A stretch of 64,000 nt of DNA, taken from Deltaproteobacteria bacterium. GTDB lineage: Bacteria; Myxococcota_A; Polyangia; Polyangiales; Houyiibacteriaceae. Positions within the stretch are counted from its first letter, which is position 1. Each line of letters starts with the position of its first letter. Below, one piece after another: positions 32,689 to 40,702 of this stretch. A program made the position numbers and the translations under genes. The stretch is from the NCBI GenBank assembly GCA_017644045.1, contig JAEPMI010000001.1:550470-614469 (forward strand). The letters run 5' to 3'. Under the pieces are notes generated by a model that was not told the DNA's origin, made no database searches, and worked only from the letters and a program-made list of their open reading frames with translations.

Positions 32689-33480
32689 ATGACTTCCCCT
32701 TCCGCAAAACCCGTCGAGACCCCCGCTCGTAGCAGCCAACCGCCGGGGCCCTACCCCGCCGCGCTCTACGCCGCGGTGCACCAGGGCCAGCCGGGCGACG
32801 TGGCGTTCTACCGGCGCGTCTGCGCGGGAGCCCACGAAGTGCTCGAGCTCGGCTGCGGGTTCGGTCGGGTCGCCCGACCGCTCTGCGACGACGGCCACTC
32901 CGTCACCGGCGTCGACCTCGACCGCGCCCTGCTCGAGATCGGCCGCAAGCGGGCGCCGCGGGCGCAGCTCCTGGAGGCGGACTTCCGCGAGCTCGACCTC
33001 GGTCGCCGCTTCGATCGGATCCTGTGTCCCTTCAACGGGCTCTACTGCCTCACCAGCGAGGCCGACCTGATCGAGACGCTGAAGCGGGTGCGCGAGCACC
33101 TGCGGCCGGACGGCCTCTTCGCCTTCGACGTCTACGACGCGGACGACTTCCACACGGACGCGCCCGACGGGGGCGACGACATGCCGGAGCTCGTGGCCAC
33201 GGCCGAAGCGCTCGGGACCACCTGGGACGTCTTCGAGGCGAGCCTCTGGGACCGCTCGGAGCAGCGCATCGACGCGGTCTACACCCACGTGCCGCACGAC
33301 GGCCGCCCCCGGGTGACCGCGAACATCCCGCAGCGCTACCTGCTCTCCAGCCAGATCGAACCGCTCCTCGCGGAGGCGGGCCTGACGCTCCTCGCGCTGC
33401 ACGGCGACTTCGACGAGCAAGAGCACGACGGCCAGTCGCGGCTCATGATCGGCATCGCGAAGCCGACCCCTTCGGCGTAG
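32689..33480 (+). CDS. class I SAM-dependent methyltransferase
   Basis: ATG at 32689, four bases after the acyltransferase stop. 263 residues with the SAM-binding motif VLELGCGFGRVARPL (~49-63), acidic ribose-binding end of strand 2 (TGVDLDRAL, ~72-80), LEADFREL (~93) and the motif IV loop FDRILCPFNGLYCLT (~105). This is the small-molecule methyltransferase domain 25/11 pattern, and the C-terminal half (PQRYLLSSQIEPLLAEAGLTLLALHGDFD) is typical of the family. Substrate unknown; linkage to the acyltransferase suggests a lipid-related product (inference). Confidence 0.9.
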   Translation: MTSPSAKPVETPARSSQPPGPYPAALYAAVHQGQPGDVAFYRRVCAGAHEVLELGCGFGRVARPLCDDGHSVTGVDLDRALLEIGRKRAPRAQLLEADFRELDLGRRFDRILCPFNGLYCLTSEADLIETLKRVREHLRPDGLFAFDVYDADDFHTDAPDGGDDMPELVATAEALGTTWDVFEASLWDRSEQRIDAVYTHVPHDGRPRVTANIPQRYLLSSQIEPLLAEAGLTLLALHGDFDEQEHDGQSRLMIGIAKPTPSA

Positions 33481-33498
33481 GCCCCGCGACGCGGGACT

Positions 33499-33520
33499 CC
33501 CTCGCCCTGTCCCTCACCCT
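33499..33520. repeat. left arm of a distant 22-bp inverted repeat
   Basis: A CCCTCGCCCTG...CTCACCCT sequence whose inverted copy with one mismatch lies at 34119-34140. The pair brackets the two zinc-ribbon genes, about 600 bases apart. Such CCCTCNCCCT-rich words also occur as dispersed intergenic repeats in other genomes (from memory). Confidence 0.65.
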
Positions 33521-33584
33521 CAGGTCGAGCAGACATTCGCCGGTTTCTTCTCACACCGTTCGAAGTGCGTGCACCGTCGGGGCG

Positions 33585-34070
33585 ATGGCCACCTACAACT
33601 TTCACCGCGCCGAGATCACCTGTCCCTGGTGCTACCGGGCGCACACCTTCCAGCTCCAGTTCAAGCTCGGCCGCGGCGGGCTGAACGACTACGCCGTCGG
33701 CGACCGCATCGAGTACGTCGGCCTGGCCCCGGTCCATGAGGGCGGTCGGCCACCCAACGGAGACTGGGACGCCGAGGGGCACGGTGAATGCCCCTCGTGC
33801 GAGCGGGACTTCTTCGTCGACCTGGCGGTTCGCGGGGATGTGCTCGTGGGAGCCGATCGGACGTCGGTGCGGAAGGCGTTCATGGCCGGCGACCTCGGCA
33901 GTCCATGGGGGCGGCCGGCGCGCGAGGCAGCCCCCTTGCTCCACCCACGCGGGATGCGCACTCGCACCGGATGGGCACCTACGACGTCCACCACACCGAG
34001 ATCACCTGCCCGTGGTGCCACGAGACCCATCGGGTCGAGCTCCAGTTCCGTTTCGGACACTGCGACCTGA
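33585..34070 (+). CDS. small zinc-ribbon protein
   Basis: ATG at 33585; the frame runs 161 residues to a stop at 34070. Residues ~1-100 look coding: EITCPWCYRAHTFQLQF and ECPSCERDFFVDL give a CPxC...CPxC zinc ribbon, with an intervening segment ending IEYVGLAP. After about residue 125 the frame overlaps the next gene copy in a different phase and becomes Ser/Thr/Arg-rich, so the natural stop has probably been lost through rearrangement. Function unknown. It sits inside a pair of inverted repeats. Confidence 0.65.
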   Translation: MATYNFHRAEITCPWCYRAHTFQLQFKLGRGGLNDYAVGDRIEYVGLAPVHEGGRPPNGDWDAEGHGECPSCERDFFVDLAVRGDVLVGADRTSVRKAFMAGDLGSPWGRPAREAAPLLHPRGMRTRTGWAPTTSTTPRSPARGATRPIGSSSSSVSDTAT

Positions 34071-34118
34071 ACGTGGGTGCTGCGGCCTCACTCTCTCCCG
34101 ACGGCTCGGCGAAAACGA

Positions 34119-34140
34119 AGGGTGAGGGTCAGGGCGAGGG
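34119..34140. repeat. right arm of the 22-bp inverted repeat
   Basis: Inverted copy of 33499-33520 with one mismatch, immediately after the point where the second zinc-ribbon copy is broken off. Confidence 0.65.
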
Positions 34141-34152
34141 TGGGGGTGAGGG

Positions 34153-34169
34153 ATCCGCCTTTGGCGGAT
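34153..34169. terminator. small perfect hairpin before the oxidoreductase gene
   Basis: ATCCGCC, TTT, GGCGGAT: a 7-bp perfect stem, 20 bases before the ATG at 34190. It may end transcription of the zinc-ribbon region or sit in the leader of the operon. Confidence 0.3.
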
Positions 34170-34189
34170 GGGCGTGTTAGCGTGCGCGT

Positions 34190-35491
34190 ATGGCGCGACA
34201 TGTCGTGGCAATCGTCGGGGGTGCGGTGGCTGGGTCCGAGGCCGCCGCGTTGGTTGCGGAGAAGGGCGGTATCGCCGTCGTCTTCGAGCAGGGGGAGCGT
34301 CCCTACGGGAAGATCGAAGACGGCCTCCCGCGGTGGCACGAGAAGCTGCGCATCAAGGAGTACGAGCGCATCGACGAGAACCTGAGCCACGAGTCCGTCT
34401 ACTTCGTTCCGAAGACGGAGGTCGGCGGCGACGTGAGCTTCGAGGAGCTCCGCTCGCTCGGCTTCAACGCCATCATTCTCGCCAACGGTGCGTGGCGGGA
34501 CCGGCGACTGCCGGTCGAGGGAGTCGAGGCGTACGTCGGAAAGGGCTTGCTCTACCAGAACGCGCTCGTGCACTGGTTCAACCACGAGCACGAGCCCGGC
34601 TACGACGGCCCGCGCTACGAGATCCCGGAGGGCGCGATCGTGGTCGGTGGCGGCCTCGCGTCGGTCGACGTGGTGAAGATTCTCTCGCTCGTCACCCACG
34701 CGCGAGCGCTCGAGAAGGCGGGCCACGCACCGAACCTCATCGCCATGGAGCAGAAGGGCATCGCCGCCTGGTGCGAGCGCGAGGGCATCCCGCTACCCGA
34801 GGTCGAGCTGCCGACGCTCTACTACCGCCGCTCGATGGAAGAGATGCCGCTCGCCAGCCCGCCGGATGATGCGACGGAGCGTCAGCTCGAGAAGGTTCGT
34901 GGCGCGCGGGTGAAGATCATGGAGCGGGTGATGGACCGCTACCGAGTGAAGTTCGTCGGCAGTCGCGTGCCCGTCGCGCCGTTCGTCGAAGAGGAGCGCC
35001 TCGCCGGGTTGGTCTTCCGAAAGACCGAGGGCGAAGGCCGCGCGATGAAGGAGGTCCCCGGCTCCGAGGAAGAGGTCCGGGCGCCCTTGGTCATCAGCTC
35101 CATCGGCTCCATCCCGCTGCCGATCGTCGGCCTTCCGATGAAGGGCGAGCTCTACGACTTCGCCGACTGGGAGACCGGCGAGGTCAGCGGCATGGAGGGC
35201 GTCTTCGGCCTCGGGAACGTGTTGACCGGCAAGGGCAACATCAAGGCGAGCCGGCAGAACGCCGCCGAGGTGACCGCCGCCGTCTTCGACGCGTACCTCG
35301 ACGACGAGCCCTTCGAACGGCTGCACGAGGCGGCCCGCGAAGCCGCCGAACCGGTAGTCGCCAAGGCGATGGAGGGCACGCCGCTCGAACGGGACCAGCG
35401 AACCCCGATCCGCGAGCTCGTCCAGGGGCGCTGGAAGGCGATCGGCTACTCGGACTACCCGACGTGGGCCGAAGCGCACCGCGCGCCGTGA
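34190..35491 (+). CDS. FAD/NAD(P)-dependent oxidoreductase, ferredoxin-reductase-like
   Basis: 433 residues. The N-terminal Rossmann motif is HVVAIVGGAVAGSEAA (~4-19; GGxxAG in place of GxGxxG), followed by an acidic strand end (VVFEQGERPYGKIEDGLP). A second nucleotide-binding motif, AIVVGGGLASVDVVKI (~148-163), marks the NAD(P)H domain. The C-terminal FGLGNVLTGKGNIKASRQNA (~343-362) binds the flavin, as in adrenodoxin/ferredoxin-NADP reductases and the GltD small subunit. It may pass electrons from NAD(P)H to a ferredoxin or to the radical SAM enzyme encoded downstream (inference). Its stop overlaps the next start (GTGA). Confidence 0.85.
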   Translation: MARHVVAIVGGAVAGSEAAALVAEKGGIAVVFEQGERPYGKIEDGLPRWHEKLRIKEYERIDENLSHESVYFVPKTEVGGDVSFEELRSLGFNAIILANGAWRDRRLPVEGVEAYVGKGLLYQNALVHWFNHEHEPGYDGPRYEIPEGAIVVGGGLASVDVVKILSLVTHARALEKAGHAPNLIAMEQKGIAAWCEREGIPLPEVELPTLYYRRSMEEMPLASPPDDATERQLEKVRGARVKIMERVMDRYRVKFVGSRVPVAPFVEEERLAGLVFRKTEGEGRAMKEVPGSEEEVRAPLVISSIGSIPLPIVGLPMKGELYDFADWETGEVSGMEGVFGLGNVLTGKGNIKASRQNAAEVTAAVFDAYLDDEPFERLHEAAREAAEPVVAKAMEGTPLERDQRTPIRELVQGRWKAIGYSDYPTWAEAHRAP

Positions 35492-36465
35492 GCGGCCCCA
35501 TCGAAGCGTCGCTCCGCGGCTCGCCATGGGCGTCGCGCGCGGCGGCGGTGGTGTCCGCGCTCCGCGAAGCAGCCATCGACGCGACCCGGCTCGAGGCCTC
35601 GGTGCGCGGCGACGCGAGCGGATCGGCCCAGGGCGGGCGAATGATGATCGAGCGCGTCCGCCCGAGCGAAGCACGGGCGCTGATCGCCGCCCTCGGCCTC
35701 GCCCTCGAGGCTGACGACGAGGCGCTCTGCGAATGGGCCGACGCGAACGACCAGCCGATGATCGTCGGCTGGGACGTGGGGCGTGATCCTCCGGTCGCGA
35801 AGCTCTACGTCAACGCGTCGGACGCGTCCGAGGCGAAGCGACGCTCGTTGGGCGCGGCGCTCGGCTTGGCGCACGCGCCACACGTCGTGGGCGTGAACCT
35901 GGGGAGCCGGCGCGAGACCAAGGTGTACGAGCAGCAGGCGGAGCCGCCCACCGACGTGCCGGAGGCGCTCGCCGCGTGGGCGAAAGACGCGGCGGTCGCG
36001 GGTTGGGTGATCTCGCTCGACGCGCCAGCGCTCACCCGACGCGCGGTCTTCGCTGCGCTCCAGCCGACCGAGGGCGCGCCCGAGCTGCGGACGCTCCCGG
36101 GCTGGAGCGAGGCCGCCGTCGCGGCGCTGCCCTTCCCGATCGGTTTCGCGAAGTCGGTCGGCTACGACACCAATGGACGATGGGTCGCGTACGTGAAGCC
36201 CGCGGGCGCGACCCCCGCCGCCCACGACCTGGAGCCGGTGGTGGTGCTGCGGAGTCCGTCGGGTGAGATCGGGATCTTCGTCGAGCCTCTCGGTGCTCGC
36301 GCCTACCTCGAGGTCGGCGCGCACGCCCTCTCCTACCGACTGCGCGAGGGCGACCCCGACCGCGACGCCATCGACGCCGCGATGCAGTGGGCCGCAGGTG
36401 AGGTCCAGCGCACGACGCCGAGTTGGGACTCCCCGCCCGAGCCGTGGGAGCGCATCGATGGGTGA
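35488..36465 (+). CDS. unrecognised protein in radical SAM operon
   Basis: GTG at 35488 overlaps the oxidoreductase stop (GTGA), giving 325 residues. No signal peptide, no membrane segment, no Cys motif. The N-terminus is helical (AAAVVSALREAAIDATRLEASVRG) and the rest alternates strands and helices: MIVGWDVGRDPPVAKLYVNASDASEAKRRS, then GFAKSVGYDTNGRWVAYVKPAG, then IGIFVEPLGARAYLEVGAHALSYRL. The strand pair around KLYV and the pattern of paired strands separated by helices recall the next gene product. I could not assign a family. Its end overlaps the next gene by 8 bases. Confidence 0.75.
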   Translation: MSGPIEASLRGSPWASRAAAVVSALREAAIDATRLEASVRGDASGSAQGGRMMIERVRPSEARALIAALGLALEADDEALCEWADANDQPMIVGWDVGRDPPVAKLYVNASDASEAKRRSLGAALGLAHAPHVVGVNLGSRRETKVYEQQAEPPTDVPEALAAWAKDAAVAGWVISLDAPALTRRAVFAALQPTEGAPELRTLPGWSEAAVAALPFPIGFAKSVGYDTNGRWVAYVKPAGATPAAHDLEPVVVLRSPSGEIGIFVEPLGARAYLEVGAHALSYRLREGDPDRDAIDAAMQWAAGEVQRTTPSWDSPPEPWERIDG

Positions 36466-37354
36466 GTCGCTCCCGATCGCGACACCGCTCGCAGACCCGC
36501 GCCTGAAGGCTGGACCGAGCGATCGCTACTTCGACTACTGCCTCGAGGCGTACGCACCACGCCGTCCGCTCACGGAGCGCTCACGCCGCTCGGAGGCGTT
36601 CCTCTGGGCGAGCCTGGAGCACGCCGGGATCCGCGAGCGCATGGAGCCCTTGCTGGAAGCGATTCGCGCGTCCGTCGGTCGCGACCTGACCGTATGGGGC
36701 GTGAAGCTCGACCGCGGTCAGCTCTGGTGGGAGCTCTACTTCTACGACCCTCGGGACGAGCTCCCGGCGAGCAAGGTGGAGGCGCTCCGCCAGACCCTGG
36801 CGCCCTGGGTCGCGCTCACGCCGGTGCTGCCGGCTCACCAGAAGTACATGATGGTGAGCTTCGATCTCGACGGACCGACCCTCGATCGCGGCACCGTCGA
36901 CCAGGTCGACCTCTACCTGACCGGCACCCCCGAGCACGCCGGGCGCGCATACGCGGCGGTCGGTGATCCGGCAACCTTCGAGCTGCGGAACACCTATCGC
37001 TTCCTCGACCCGAAGCGCGAGATCGATGTGCTCCTCCCGCTCCTGCAGGCTTCGGTTTTCGCGGACCTGAACGACGAGAAGCGACTGGCGCAGGCGCTCA
37101 TGCCCCGCTTCTTCCCCTGCAAGCGGATCTGCGCGGCGAAGAAGCGCGACCGCGACGGGATCTACTTCTCGGGGATCGCCATCGACCAGCTCGCCGACTT
37201 CCTCGAGCGCTTCGAGTACCCCGCGCCCCTGCGCGCGCTCGCCACCGAGCACGAGGCTGCCTTCGAGCACCTGAGCTTCGACATCGGCATCGACTACCGA
37301 CAAGAAGGCGAAGCGCTCGTGTACCCCAAGTCCAGCTTCTACGGCACGCTGTAG
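36458..37354 (+). CDS. unrecognised protein in radical SAM operon
   Basis: ATG at 36458, 298 residues, overlapping the previous gene by 8 bases. Strands include LTVWGVKLDRGQLWWELYFYD, MMVSFDLD and VDQVDLYLTG; a short Cys pair and Lys cluster (CKRICAAKKRDRDGIYF, ~221-237) precede the end, which reads LVYPKSSFYGTL. Repeated strand pairs (WELYFYD, VDLYLTG, GIYFSGI) recall beta/alpha-barrel small-molecule transferases, for example the ABBA prenyltransferase fold, but this is a guess from pattern only. It shows weak likeness to the 35488 product. The radical SAM gene starts 3 bases after its stop. Confidence 0.75.
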   Translation: MGESLPIATPLADPRLKAGPSDRYFDYCLEAYAPRRPLTERSRRSEAFLWASLEHAGIRERMEPLLEAIRASVGRDLTVWGVKLDRGQLWWELYFYDPRDELPASKVEALRQTLAPWVALTPVLPAHQKYMMVSFDLDGPTLDRGTVDQVDLYLTGTPEHAGRAYAAVGDPATFELRNTYRFLDPKREIDVLLPLLQASVFADLNDEKRLAQALMPRFFPCKRICAAKKRDRDGIYFSGIAIDQLADFLERFEYPAPLRALATEHEAAFEHLSFDIGIDYRQEGEALVYPKSSFYGTL

Positions 37355-37357
37355 CGC

Positions 37358-38716
37358 ATGGAGTCGCAGCACGGCCGCTTCGAGCCCACGCGCTTCGAAG
37401 ACCTCACGGTGACGGTGGACTTCCACTGTCACAGCGCCTGCCGCTTCTGCATCGTCCAGGAGGGGATGAACCGCTTCAAGGGCGTGGCCTTCGAGCGCTT
37501 CACCGCGGCCGTCGACGACAACGTGGAGCAGCGGCGCTACCGGCGCCTGACCTTCACCGGCGGCGAGGTCGCGCTCGAGAAGCGCCTCTTCGACTTCGTG
37601 GACTACGCCCGCGAGTCGGGCAGCTTCGAGCACGTCCGCCTGCAGACCAACGGCCGACTCATGGCCGACCGCGCCTTCGCGAAGAAGGTGGTCGACGCGG
37701 GCATCGACGAGTTCTTCGTGTCACTCCACGGACCGAACGCGGCCGTCCAGGATCACATCTCGCAGCGGCCGGGCTCCTTCGACGAGGCCTGGGCCGGCAT
37801 GCAGAACCTGAAGGAGCTCGGCGCCACGTTGCTGACCAACACGGTGCTCTGCACGCCGAACGCGGATCACCTGAGCGCGATCGTCGAGACCGTGGCGCCG
37901 CTCGAGCCGGTGCGCATGGAGTGGTGGAACTACCTGCCCATGGAGGACTTCTCCGACGAGCGGGAGCTGCTGGTCCCCATGGCGCGCCTGATGCCGTCGC
38001 TCCGCGACGCGCTCGAGCGCGCCGCGGAGCTCGGCATCGAGACCACCACCAAGTACGTGCCGCGCTGCCTGCTCGGCGAGCACGGCGCGAGCCTCGACAA
38101 CGGCCAGCCGGACGTGGTCATCGCCGAAGACTTCTACGAGCCCTACCCGCGCTTCAGCTGTCTCTACGAGGCGAAGTGCGAGCACTCGGAGACGTGTCTC
38201 GGGCTGACGCACAGCTACATCGAGAAGTACGGCTGGGAGCGCGACCGGCTGGTCCCCGAGCCGCGCACCACTCCGTGGCGCGAGCCGGTCGACGGCTTCG
38301 CGCTGGCGAGCGAACGAGCCGGCGGCACCGGCGCGGCGGCCGGTGGGCGGACCCACCCGGAGTGGCGAGCGCTCGTCGACGGGGTCGCGGAAGCGCACGA
38401 CGCGCAGCTGACCTCGCTCACCCTCGACCGGCGCCGCTGCATCTACCACTTCGAGCAGGGCGAGAGCTCGGTCGACGTGGTGCTGACGGCGCGAACCGCC
38501 GACGGGCCCGCGCTCTTGCGGACCGCGAGCTTCGACCTGCACTATCGCAACGTCGAAGGAGCGGAGACCACGCTGGCGCCGCTGGTGCGAGCGGTGGCGG
38601 AGGCGGTCCGCGACCGGGACCCGGGCGGCATGAAGCTCGACGAGCGGAAGGGCCTGGTGGGCGTGGACGCGCTGCGGCGCTCGGCCCTGCGAAAGCAGCG
38701 CAAGACCGAGAGTTGA
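37358..38716 (+). CDS. radical SAM enzyme
   Basis: 452 residues. The [4Fe-4S] motif is CHSACRFC (Cx3Cx2C, ~25-32) after VTVDFHCH, and FTGGEVALEKRLF (~64-76) is the SAM-binding GGE motif. VRLQTNGRLM and EFFVSLHGPN continue the barrel. Around 235-290 further cysteines (RCLLGEH, FSCLYEAKCEHSETCLG) could hold an auxiliary cluster of SPASM/twitch type. The last ~130 residues form a separate domain (LTLDRRRCIYHFEQGESSVDVVL) not typical of the core family. It ends an operon with a flavin oxidoreductase and two unknown proteins. The substrate is unknown; peptide or sugar modification is possible. Confidence 0.88.
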   Translation: MESQHGRFEPTRFEDLTVTVDFHCHSACRFCIVQEGMNRFKGVAFERFTAAVDDNVEQRRYRRLTFTGGEVALEKRLFDFVDYARESGSFEHVRLQTNGRLMADRAFAKKVVDAGIDEFFVSLHGPNAAVQDHISQRPGSFDEAWAGMQNLKELGATLLTNTVLCTPNADHLSAIVETVAPLEPVRMEWWNYLPMEDFSDERELLVPMARLMPSLRDALERAAELGIETTTKYVPRCLLGEHGASLDNGQPDVVIAEDFYEPYPRFSCLYEAKCEHSETCLGLTHSYIEKYGWERDRLVPEPRTTPWREPVDGFALASERAGGTGAAAGGRTHPEWRALVDGVAEAHDAQLTSLTLDRRRCIYHFEQGESSVDVVLTARTADGPALLRTASFDLHYRNVEGAETTLAPLVRAVAEAVRDRDPGGMKLDERKGLVGVDALRRSALRKQRKTES

Positions 38717-38733
38717 GCCGTTTGGGGACCCCC

Positions 38734-39957
38734 GTGGCTCCTACCGCCGTGCCGAACCTCTCGCTTCGCCGCTCCGGCCTCTGGGCGCTCGCCCAGGGGC
38801 TCGTCTGCCTTCCCCTCCTCGCGCTGGCCTGTGAGGGCGACCTCAGCTCGGACGACGACTCGTCGGACGTGACCCCCGCGGACGGCGGACCGATGATCGG
38901 CGACTCCGGAACCGAACCGGGGGTCGACGGCGGACCGCGGCCCGATGGCTCGACCCCCGACGACCCCGACCTCGGCCCGCCCGACCCCGATGGCGTCCCG
39001 ATCTTCGTCGCTCAGGGGCACATGGGCCGCACCACCGTGAGCTGCGACGACGGCCGCTCCTGGACCAACGACACCTCCATGGACGACGCGGTGCGCTGCT
39101 TCACCGACGGCTTCGACTGCGACCACCACCCGGGCTCGGCGAAAGGGCTCGCGTGGTCCCCCCGCGACGGCGGCCACTTCTACGCCACCTACGGCTGGGG
39201 TCCGCCGGGGAGCGTGCGCCGCTCGACCGACGGCGTGACCTGGGACCCGCGGCTCGAGGAGACCACCTTCGGCGGGCTCGCCTACGGCAACGACGTGCTG
39301 CTGGCCGGCTCCCGCAACGCGCGCCGCTCGACCGATGGCGGCGACACCTTCGAGGACGGCGTCGACACCGGCTTGATGGTCTGGAACGTTCGGCGCACCG
39401 GCTTCGCCGGCGGTCGCTTCGTGCTCGTCGGCGAAGACGGCGGCGAGCGGGACGTCGTGTGGAGCACCGACGGCGCGACCTGGGATCGCCCCTCGACGCT
39501 GCCCGGCGAGTGCGGCGGCGGCATCCAGAACACCGGCGGCATCGTCGACCTCGGCGGCTCGATCGTGATCGTCGGCGGCGACGGCGTCGCCTGCGTCTCG
39601 AGCGACGACGGCGACACGTTCTCCTCCACGACCATCCGGGACGGCGTGACCTCCCACGCGGTCAGCCACGGCGGCGAGGTCTTCGTGTGGTCCCGCGGCG
39701 AGGTCCACCGCAGCAGCGACGGGAGCGACTGGAGCAGCAGCGCGACCGCCCCGAGCGACCTCCTCCTCGGCGCGGTCGCCGTGAGCGATGACGGCACATT
39801 CGTGGGCGTCCGCGGCGGTTGGCAGAACTGGTACGAGAACCAGGAGTTCTACCGATCGGAAGACGGCGTCACCTGGGAGACGCTCGGCGACGGGAGCTTC
39901 ACCGGCTCCCACCCGATCCGCGACATCCAGTTCGGCCGCGTCCCCGCCTGCCCCTAG
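38734..39957 (+). CDS. BNR/Asp-box repeat lipoprotein
   Basis: The GTG at 38734 after GGGGA is preferred; TTG at 38713, which overlaps the radical SAM stop, and GTG at 38749 are alternatives. 407 residues. A lipoprotein signal ends LALACEGD (Cys33), followed by a Pro/Asp-rich linker. The rest is a beta-propeller-type domain with Asp-box motifs (SxDxGxxW/F): CDDGRSW, STDGVTW, STDGGDTF, STDGATW, SSDDGDTF, SSDGSDW, SEDGVTW. This fold occurs in sialidases and sorting or photosystem-assembly factors, but I see no sialidase catalytic Arg triad. Probably surface-exposed and ligand-binding. Confidence 0.85.
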   Translation: MAPTAVPNLSLRRSGLWALAQGLVCLPLLALACEGDLSSDDDSSDVTPADGGPMIGDSGTEPGVDGGPRPDGSTPDDPDLGPPDPDGVPIFVAQGHMGRTTVSCDDGRSWTNDTSMDDAVRCFTDGFDCDHHPGSAKGLAWSPRDGGHFYATYGWGPPGSVRRSTDGVTWDPRLEETTFGGLAYGNDVLLAGSRNARRSTDGGDTFEDGVDTGLMVWNVRRTGFAGGRFVLVGEDGGERDVVWSTDGATWDRPSTLPGECGGGIQNTGGIVDLGGSIVIVGGDGVACVSSDDGDTFSSTTIRDGVTSHAVSHGGEVFVWSRGEVHRSSDGSDWSSSATAPSDLLLGAVAVSDDGTFVGVRGGWQNWYENQEFYRSEDGVTWETLGDGSFTGSHPIRDIQFGRVPACP

Positions 39958-39974
39958 CACCCATCGGCTCGAGC

Positions 39975-40676
39975 TCAATCGAAGAAGTCGAAGAGATCGA
40001 AGCCGAGGTCCAGCTCCACCTCCAGGTCCATCCCCGACTCGAGCTCTTCGCGTGGCCGCTCGTACGACCGGAGCCCGGAAACCCAGTCGGGCGCCTTCCC
40101 GAAGCTCTTCGGTTCACCCAAGCTCTCGAAGTCGAGGTCGTGCTCGACCCGATGGTGGGAGCCCCAGAGATCGCGGAAGCGGACGTGGTCTTTGGTGATG
40201 AGGTAGGGCCACGGATGGACCTGGAGCTGAACGGCGGGGGAGAGCCTCACGTGCATGGTCTGAACGAGCTTCTGCAGGCGCTCACCGAGCGGATAGCCCT
40301 CGGCCTCCTCGAGCCTGGCTCGCTGAACATGGCGGTAGCTATCGCTCACACGCGTCCAGGTCCACGGAAGCTGCCGGGTGTTCATCAGAAACGGGCCGAG
40401 GAGAATCGACTCGGCCTCGCTGGGAAGCTCGTGATCCGAAAGGATCCCGATCGAGCGTGACTCACCTGGAGGGACGCTCTCCACGATGAGAAGGGAGGCG
40501 CCGATGCCTGCGAGCGGACGCTTCCCGAAGAGGCCGGGGAGCCAGCTCGCCAAGCTGCCGAAGAGGCCTCCCTTCGCGTCTCGCGTCGCCTTCCTCGTCG
40601 GTTCGATCTGTCCGGGCCGCAGGTCGCCGATACGCTGCACGGTATGGGTCACACTCTCTCCATCGCGAGGATACAC
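39975..40676 (-). CDS. hypothetical protein
   Basis: GTG at 40676 gives 233 residues; a shorter form from an internal GTG at 40650 is possible. The middle has a hydrophobic Trp/Gly segment (GLFGSLASWLPGLFGKRPLAGIGASLLIVES) that might touch the membrane. Next is a His-rich segment with strands (HVRLSPAVQLQVHPWPYLI, FRDLWGSHHRVEHDL) and a strongly acidic C-terminus (DLEVELDLGFDLFDFFD). No known family. It is divergent from the 40703 gene with only 26 bases between the starts, so the two promoters must overlap the coding ends or each other. Confidence 0.6.
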   Translation of the reverse strand: MYPRDGESVTHTVQRIGDLRPGQIEPTRKATRDAKGGLFGSLASWLPGLFGKRPLAGIGASLLIVESVPPGESRSIGILSDHELPSEAESILLGPFLMNTRQLPWTWTRVSDSYRHVQRARLEEAEGYPLGERLQKLVQTMHVRLSPAVQLQVHPWPYLITKDHVRFRDLWGSHHRVEHDLDFESLGEPKSFGKAPDWVSGLRSYERPREELESGMDLEVELDLGFDLFDFFD

Positions 40677-40702
40677 TCCCGCAGATGGCGGATGAGGGCT
40701 GA

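Larger units (their letters stand above)
33971..34180 (+). pseudogene. truncated second copy of the zinc-ribbon gene
   Basis: From ATG 33971 the protein begins MGTYDVHHTEITCPWCHETHRVELQF, closely following residues 1-27 of the 33585 gene, then departs at about 34075 into the repeat-rich DNA (34078-34180) that holds the right inverted-repeat arm. The second CPxC half of the ribbon is missing, so a working ribbon is unlikely. The 69-codon frame ends with a Gly/Glu-rich stretch encoded by the repeat. It overlaps the 33585 frame by 100 bases. Confidence 0.6.
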
